From contig CAXAMN010003780.1 in assembly GCA_963970005.1 (NCBI GenBank), forward strand, positions 1,050,856 through 1,114,855: a DNA stretch of 64,000 nucleotides, in the 5' to 3' direction. Source of the DNA: Durusdinium trenchii. Lineage: Eukaryota > Sar > Dinophyceae > Suessiales > Symbiodiniaceae. The position numbers and the translations under genes were made by a program. Numbering within the stretch: position 1 is the first letter of the stretch; every line of letters begins with the position of its first letter. Below the pieces are notes generated by a model that did not search any database, was not told where the DNA came from, and saw only the letters and a program-made list of their open reading frames with translations. This document shows positions 57,074-64,000 of this stretch, piece after piece.

Positions 57074-60060
57074 GACACCGATCTCCTAGCAAAGGAATCG
57101 GTTTTGCAATGTCGAGTGGACCCTTGCAGCAACAGCAACATAAGTGAATGGACCAAAACGGGACACAGTCTCAGCCAATTTGAAGAACACCGTGCAGGGT
57201 GGCAGCGATCTCCTCAGCAGTTGGGCCACCCTGAACAATGGTGGCGTGCTGTTATTGCCTGAGTCCAATCTCTGTGGCTGTAGATGGCGCTTGCTGTTTA
57301 GGAAGGACCCTCGCATCGTGAGAGCAACGAAAAAAGCTGCTGAGTCAGGAGTGTCACTTGGTGCATTTTGTCATGAAATATTCGACACAATTCCATCCAA
57401 GCTTTCTACCCTTGAACCACTTAGGTGACACGGCGTAGCATGGACAAATCCCATCACTTCAGAGAAGCTCTCGGGCCGCAGTTCGTGGTTCCTTGACATG
57501 GCGAAGCTGCTGTCCAACACTTGAGTCTCTAACGTTTGATGTTTAGGAGAACAGTGGTGCCTGGTGGTTGCCAAGTTTCAGCTCGCTGCCGAGAAACAAT
57601 AATCCGAAAAAAAACACGAAGAACGAAGATCTCCGTACCATGGATCTTGGGATTCCGAACCTCATGCTGACGATCCCACCAGATGACTTACTGAGTAAGT
57701 CTCATTCAAAAGATAATAGACATCATGACTCATGATGACTCATAAATTTCATGACTCATCGATCCGTATGTTTGTTGGGGGGTTCCCATCTATGGCTTCC
57801 CTCTCACGTGACACCTTCAGATTAGCCGCCCGTAGGCTGCCGACCATTCATGGCTGCGCAGCTGCGGGAGCAGGGCACAGCACCTGGACCAGTTCGTTCA
57901 GCGTCCGTGTGTGCGAAATACTCGGAGGAACACATTTGCGTTGAATCGGATGCCACGGATGAAAATGACGGAAAAATGGGCTCTCTCTCTCTCTCTCTAT
58001 CTCTTTCTTACGACGTTCCTTTGCAACGAGAACATGTCCACTGTTTTTGCGGTTCATGTTTTGAGTTTACAAGGGAAACACAAACAAAAGCAGAGTGGCA
58101 TGAGAGTCACTCGGACAGATCCATGCCAAATCCACAGGGCAGTCGCTTTGACATGCGTTGACACTCTTTTGGCCCATGTTATATATATATATATATAAAT
58201 ATTAATGAATGGGTTTGGGGCAAATGAAGCTGCATGAAAACTCACATATAAGGTTGTTGACCGTCCGCCCTCAAAGTACATATACCCATGCACTCCATGT
58301 ATGGAATATATGCTTACATTGACCCCCCCAACCACCCCAATGCAGGCATATATGGCATACATGGAGCGTTTGGGATATACATTAATTAATATATTTATAT
58401 AGAAAACGTGATTCGACGAAGAATACCGCATCTACGAGCCTTTCGCATCCATTTGGCTGCTGGGGTGCGGTCCCAGCATCTCCCGGTCCATCGGGCGTTG
58501 GATGTCTTCCACCAAGGAGTTGGATGTCTTCCACTACGGCTGCTCAGATGACATCAAAAGGTCTCTACTTGGCAAAGTAGGCTCTTGATTGATAAATTTT
58601 ATCCCCATTTTGAAGAGGTTTTACAATACAAATGGGAGGATTCATTAGTCAAGAGTCTACCGAGTCTAGGGGGTGCCGATTTCCACGAATCCGTTCCAAA
58701 GGGTCTCCAGACGTCTCCAGCGATGGCTTACACCCTTTAACATGGTTTATCGATGGTGGTTTTGTTACGTCATGTTGGTGCTTTCTGGTTCAATACCAGG
58801 CAGGCACCTTGAGTGGGCTACCAACATGATGTTCACCATTTTTGGACGGTGTCATGAGGGACCCAAAGGAGTAGTGTGCCAAACTGCGCGGACTCGGACT
58901 GTGTGAGCCCATGCTGTCACCCCGAAGCGGCTCACGGCTTGGGTCACCATCCTCTCTCACGACCGGCTCGGGTCGTGAGCTCCGTGAGCTCGGATGGAGA
59001 GATCCCGGAGGTGCTGGAGGTGGAGGTCACTTCTATGAGACACCTGAAAGGACCACAGGCATCTGAAAGGGCTGGCAGATCGAGGCTTTAGACATCTTCA
59101 GACCCAGGTTGTATCTCGTAGGAACCGGCAGGAAGTGATGTAGAGTTGAAGCTGCGTGACATGCGCCAAAGAGTGGAAGAATGGGATTCATGCACTGTCT
59201 CAGTTTGCATGGCGGTTGATTCATGTTGATTCACCACTGACGGCTGTTTTTCCATAACAGTGTCCAGTTATCTTCTGAAGTAGCTATCAAGACCATTGGT
59301 ACAGTGCTGTCCAAGACAATGCACAGATCCTCAGAGTTTGTGGACTTGGTGCACATAAGCTAAACGACAGCACCCTTCGCCAAACACATACGCTATCCAG
59401 GCTGTCGGTCCGGGTCCATGACACCGTTACGACACCGACCCGGGTGGAAGACCGGGCTTGTTTTGATCGAAGGCTGTGCCTTGTGGCAGCTTCGATGGAC
59501 AGAGGCTTTGCATCTTCTTCAGGAGATGGATGGCACCAAGGTGTCCGATGGTGTCCGGGAGGAGTTCCGGTTTTGAAAGGTGGCTGCTTGTGCCAAGCAA
59601 TGGCCTGGGACGCCAAAGCCAGATAATGGCATCCAATAGAATGTTCTAGCATGAGTTCTACCATGCATCATAAATAGTGACATGTAAGACATGTAAGAGC
59701 ATGGTCGTGGCTCAGGGTAAAATGTTGAGAGTTGCGGTTGAAAGAGTCTGAAAAAAAAGACTATAGTCTCAACTCGTGCGCCATGGTCATCGTTTGGATC
59801 AGTGGTCAGTGGTTTGGGTCATGCCTCGGTAGCACCGATGAACACACACAGATCCCAAGAGAAATTGCATGAAATGACATGCTTTGTTGTGGTCTACATC
59901 GCTCTACAATATCAGTTTGGCTTAGTTTCGCTTGGAATGAGCTCCTCCACTTTGAGTTCTATGCTGGCAGGCCAAGACCGACATGCGGACCACACGAGCC
60001 TTTTGGCCGACCGAGTGGACTCGTTCGCATCCTCGCTTTGATCGAAGCACAGCGCCAAAA
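57074..60060. other. intergenic, no confident gene
   Basis: Holds a (CT)n run at 57980-58000, a (TA)n run and a large inverted repeat (58285-58374). A plus-strand stretch near 58970-59040 (VSSVSSDGEIPEVLEVEVTS) might be an exon but has no partner. Confidence 0.4.
58285..58374. repeat. inverted repeat, 37-bp arms, 16-nt loop
   Basis: Left arm 58285-58321 and right arm 58338-58374 are reverse complements at about 29 of 37 positions, including the 11-bp block CTCCATGTATG. The loop is C-rich. Weaker complementarity continues outward, and AT-rich sequences about 90 bp left and 15 bp right of the arms (58180-58205 and 58381-58400) are also loosely inverted. It could be a small foldback element or a hairpin RNA. 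Confidence 0.7.
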
Positions 60061-60063
60061 CTC

Positions 60064-60544
60064 GGGTGACCGGCCAGGTGAGGTCGAACCAGGTGATCTT
60101 CAACAGTGGCATCGACCTCACAGGCAAAGGCCAGGTGGGGCAACCGGGGTTTCCCGGCCGCGGCGTCACCGACAGACACCGGTGAAGGTTCTGAACTGAA
60201 AGGTCGACCGGCCGAAAACGGTCGTTCCACCATACGTGAGGAGGGTGGAGAGAGGGTTCACTAGTCGAATGAGGCAAGCAGAGAAAGACACCATGTTTAA
60301 TCCACGCTTTAGGAATATCACCAGCCACTCTCCTCCCAAGGCTGGTATTCAGTGAAAAGGCTTTCCTTTAAAGCTTTAAATCGGATGTCCTGCCTTGGTT
60401 TTCCCCACCTTCCGACATCAGCCGCCGGGGCGCCCTCCTTGCCGAGGCTTCCAATGGCAGGTGGCCACCGAGCTCTTCCAGATGATGCCAACCCGAGTGT
60501 TGAAGACCGACGCCATTGGCCACCAGACCGCACCGCGAACGACC
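60064..60544 (+). CDS. PPR-like exons (pentatricopeptide repeat protein, partial)
   Basis: Two short stretches match the PPR pattern found in dinoflagellate PPR proteins. At 60064-60145 the frame reads SNQVIFNSGID then TGKGQ. At 60440-60544 it reads CRGFQWQVATELFQMMPTRV followed by DAIGHQTA. PPR proteins bind organellar RNA. The repeat units are incomplete, and no start or stop can be assigned, so this may be a degraded or widely split gene. Confidence 0.45.
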
Positions 60545-62299
60545 GGGATCGTTCGCTGCGCGTCACGTTTGATGGGTCCAGTCACGTTTGATTGGAGGTT
60601 ATATAGTGTCAGATGCTTTCAGGATCTTTCAGGTGTTTGGTTGGGTGGTTGCTACTATTTTGTCGTATATCAATTTCGTGGGCGTTGAGTGCCTGAAGGC
60701 ACTTGTTGCGATGGGTGTTCCAAGGATATGACCGTCCAGGGCCGTCCGGCTCGCTTTTTTGGCCTCCTCCACGTGATATGCAGCACATGATTGAGACCTC
60801 CCCTATTGACCCCCTTTGATTTGTGACGTCAATGTCCTGGCTCCATTGATCTCGGCCATGTGTTCGGTGACTTCCGACTAGCTTTCGGAGCAAAAAAGCA
60901 CACGGAACGTCCACCTCTACCAAACAGGACATCGATCTAGGCTTTTGAGGTTCGCACTTTTTTGGCAGTCTTCACAAGTTGTCCCGACAAGAAAAGTGCC
61001 TTTTTGTTCATGATACACTGGTTCATTACCCGTCCCCTTTCAGCAGAGTTTTTGCCGGTGAAACACTCAGTGATTCACCGAATCCATGCAGCAAAATGAA
61101 GAGGCTTAGCACGCGGCACATGAGGGGGGTGCAGTTTCTGTCCATCCACTCGGGAGTGGTATATTTATTTGTATATATGTCTACGAAACTCGATTGGTCA
61201 ATCACTATCACTTTCAATTCACCTTTCCTCTATCTCTCTCTCTTTCTCTCTTTCTCTGTCTTACACCGTGTTTTCTGCGGATCACTCGACACGGACCCAC
61301 CGTCATCGACCCAACCACCGGCTCAGGCCGTGGAGCGTGGGTCTCGGGGCTCCGGCGTTCGGGACTGAGAACGAGCTGGTTGGGTGCACTACAAGCGGCG
61401 CTGGGGGTGGCAGAGGTCTCTCTGGCAGCTGAGATGTAGGAGTGGGGGAGGAGGTGGACAGGTGGGGGAGGAGGTAGACAGGGTCCATCAGGGTCCCCCC
61501 CAAAAATGTGTTGGTAGTTTGCGGATGGTCTTTTAGCACTAGTGGCCCAAACTTCAATCCTCGTTGAAATTCGACACGGAGGTCGAGGGCGGCTTGGAAC
61601 TGCAGACTTTTCAGCGCAGGGCAGTAGACCTGTCTCACGTCGTGCCATGGCAGATGTTGGCGCGCCAGCCGTGCGCCAGGCAGATGGCAAGGCGGCCTGG
61701 GCAGTGGGCAGTGAGGAAACATTTGGTACAGATGGATCCATTTGTGGACTGACCCTCTCACTTCGTGAAAATGATTCAATCGAATCACCATTGGGGACGT
61801 AGGGAGGCGCAGGCGATGAACGGATGTGAGAGTAGGTCAGAATGATCAACATAGCTGAAAGAGATGGGCTGTGTTTGCAGTGCGTGATGTTTTGTCAGGA
61901 AGGATGCTCACATGATGTCACATGCACTTGTGAAGATGCAGGGCTTTGAGCCACGGCCGACGTGACAGAACCCTATTCTACAAACATCCTGTTGTTCTGT
62001 TGATGGAAAGCTGTGCGTAACAAGAACCTCAACGCGGAGACTGCATGACCAATGAGGTGACACTTTGGGCTGTGTTGTTCCAACATGGTATCTATTTGTT
62101 GTCTAGTCTCAGTAGAAAGCTGTGTCTCCGGACGATGTGGCTAAAACCTGTGTCACCACAGCCTGAGGTATTTCCGTGCTCGCAAGGCTTTTATCAATCA
62201 GCCGCTAAGCTTGTAACACGATGTAAACATATTATGTAAGCCAGCATTCCCTCCTGCAAGTCTTCAGTTTCAACCCATTCCAAACCGGCCGAGCGGCCT
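60545..62299. other. intergenic, no confident gene
   Basis: A GC-rich patch at 61590-61700 is open on both strands without recognisable similarity, and a (CT)n run lies at 61228-61258. Nothing else was identified. Confidence 0.4.
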
Positions 62300-62500
62300 T
62301 TGCCGCTCTCCACGTCGGTGCAGGATGGAGACGACCAGGTCGAGACCGACGACGCGGACCCCGTGGCGGGTCCGCGGGACCCGGGCGAGGTCGGCATAGC
62401 GTTGGAGGTCGAGACACCACGCCCCAAGATGACGAAGGCACTTTCGGAGCTTTGGATTGAAGCGCGGTTCCGCCGCGCCCTTTCGCCGCGCGATGGGTGA
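62300..62500 (+). CDS. possible 3'-terminal exon, hypothetical protein
   Basis: A GC-rich open stretch with an acidic segment (DGDDQVETDDADPV), then PRPKMTKALSELWIEARFRR, ending in TGA at 62498-62500. GAAGATGGAGAA repeats follow immediately. No family recognised; called only because composition and stop look exon-like. Confidence 0.25.
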   Translation: MPLSTSVQDGDDQVETDDADPVAGPRDPGEVGIALEVETPRPKMTKALSELWIEARFRRALSPRDG

Positions 62501-63727
62501 AGATGGAGAAGATGGAGAAGATGAGTGTGGTGAAAGTGGTGAAAGTCTAGAGACGTGTCGGATGAGTGTTCCCTGTGCCAGCTGGCCGTCGGGTAGGATG
62601 ATTTCCGCGTTCATAGGGCCGTTACAAATGATTATAGATGTTATTGTCTAGTGAGATATAATGCATCAGTTTGATTATTCATATTGTTGTTCCATCATTC
62701 CTATTTGTGCCCTTTTGATCCAGAATCTGTGATTTGGTTCTATGTTTCTTTTCTCAGTGTGGGTCAGTGGCCCTAAAGACGGATGCTACCTCCAAAAAGT
62801 AGGGTGACACACACTCACTTCAAACGCACATCTTCACCAAATCCATCAAGGAGACCGGGCGAGGCTTGAATTGGGACAACTTTGGCCTGAGTCGAGTGTG
62901 ATTCAGCCTGTCTGTGGCTGGCGTTAGTAACCACACGTAGGCGTCGTGGTGGTTTGACTAGTGAGGATAGGTGAAGGCTGTTGCTGTTCGACGTGCCTTG
63001 TGGTGGGCTCTTCGGCTGTTTCTGAGAAAACGGCCGACCTCCGCTCCACCTGACTCAGGAGCGCACCTCCTATACCCGGCGCTCAGTCGTGACGAATGAG
63101 TTTCGGGTGAATATGGTGAATGTACATGCAGATTTTCACAAGGCCTGAAGAGGGTTCCCACAACGCAGAAGGAGCTTTGAAGTCTATATTGTATAATATA
63201 TATATACATAATACATGTATAAAATTATCATTCACTGATGTCAGCATAGTTTGTGCAGTGTCAAGGAAGGTATTGCCTTCCGAAGGGCACTTCCAATACC
63301 ATTTGTCCATTCAGGAGTTTGGACCTGGTTTTCTTTTTTGTTGGCTGTGAAGAAGGGATCGCCCACTTCTTGAAAAACACTCCTTTGAGCTAATGCAAAG
63401 AGAAGAGGATTGCGTTACCTGCTGGCCGGATTTGTGTGAGACAGGTCAAACTGGCATTGGTGCGTCTTAGCCGAACTGCAGGTCGACAAGGTCGTTGAAC
63501 CTCGATTTGGCGGCTGGAGGGACCAGGTCCACTACGTGCTAGCAACTGGCAGGCATTCAAAGCTGCACTTGTGTTTGCCTCAAATAAGGAGAATGTGGTC
63601 GTTGTCTCATGTCAGAACCTGACAGTGGCCAGGCTAGTGGCCTTCCCCCGCAATTCATGTTGTTCGCAATGTGCCATTCTGTTTGTGCTACCCTTCAGTT
63701 GCATCGGTCTTGTTTTGACAAAGGCAT
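62501..63727. other. intergenic, nothing identified
   Basis: AT-rich sequence with a short (TA)n run near 63197-63207. No coding or RNA features recognised. Confidence 0.4.
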
Positions 63728-63792
63728 AGATTAGATAGATAGACAGACAGACAGAGATAGATAGATAGACAGACAGAGATAGATAGATAGAG
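63728..63792. repeat. (GATA)n/(GACA)n microsatellite
   Basis: Alternating blocks of GATA and GACA tetranucleotides (AGATAGATAGACAGACAGAC and similar). The remaining sequence to 64000 shows nothing recognisable. Confidence 0.95.
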
Positions 63793-64000
63793 GTACAGGC
63801 CATTTTGTTTCTCTGCGTGGCCGTCCTCAGTTTTTTGATTGCCCCACCTTCATGAGATCTTAATTAGGGTATAACATGGCATCACAAACTTGAATTTAAG
63901 AGTAAACCCACAAAAAGGCACCTAATTCAATGTACTTCAAGGTGCATTCCAGGAACGAACGAGCTGAGTTTGACTGGGCGGCCAATCACTTTGCATCACC

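Overview
The window looks like nuclear DNA of a dinoflagellate, probably a Symbiodiniaceae/Suessiales-type genome. This is inferred from content: genes broken into many short exons, GC-rich exons in AT-rich simple-sequence surroundings, exons of the TPR and PPR families common in these algae, a DDE transposase-like family with an SDNT...GHTHED core, and a copia-type retrotransposon. No rRNA, tRNA, CRISPR or bacterial-type operon was seen. Most long open frames are not genes, and exon borders below are approximate unless stated.

Layout. 1-6.8 kb: mostly non-coding, with a 40-bp tandem array at the left edge, a 44-bp array at 5.37 kb and a 12-bp array at 6.44 kb. 6854-13581: a complete LTR retrotransposon of the Ty1/copia superfamily on the minus strand (Gag-protease, integrase, reverse transcriptase, RNase H), inserted in a (GA)n tract with 5-bp target duplications. 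It carries two frame breaks and a changed RNase H catalytic residue, so this copy looks dead. 13.6-22.2 kb: repeats and AT-rich DNA, including a 624-bp TIR element (19922-20545). 22.2-27.9 kb: scattered plus-strand exons of a TPR-like protein. 29911-30177: a small ORF for a secreted cysteine-rich protein. 35.4-36.74 kb: a (CAG/CAGCAAC)n array of about 1.1 kb with an assembly gap, nested in a dispersed repeat whose sister copy lies at 22.4-22.6 kb. 38084-38299: the last exon of a plus-strand gene.

38.5-54.6 kb is the most interesting part: a co-oriented minus-strand block. In transcription order it holds a C5-cytosine DNA methyltransferase (54585-52134), a DDE transposase-like gene (52015 to about 46857), an intergenic stretch with three hairpin repeats and a 31-bp array (46.44-46.83 kb), and a gene of about 18 exons for an unrecognised, probably nuclear protein with very acidic and very basic segments and Myc-like and SV40-like nuclear localisation motifs (about 46150-38505). 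A methyltransferase beside a transposase suggests a large mobile element carrying its own DNA-modification function, or a domesticated derivative. This is an inference.

55.2-64 kb: a small plus-strand gene with a basic, RS-like C-terminus (55184-57073, divergent from the methyltransferase), a 37-bp-arm inverted repeat (58.3 kb), PPR-like exons (60.06-60.54 kb), a possible terminal exon ending at 62500, and a tetranucleotide microsatellite (63.73 kb).
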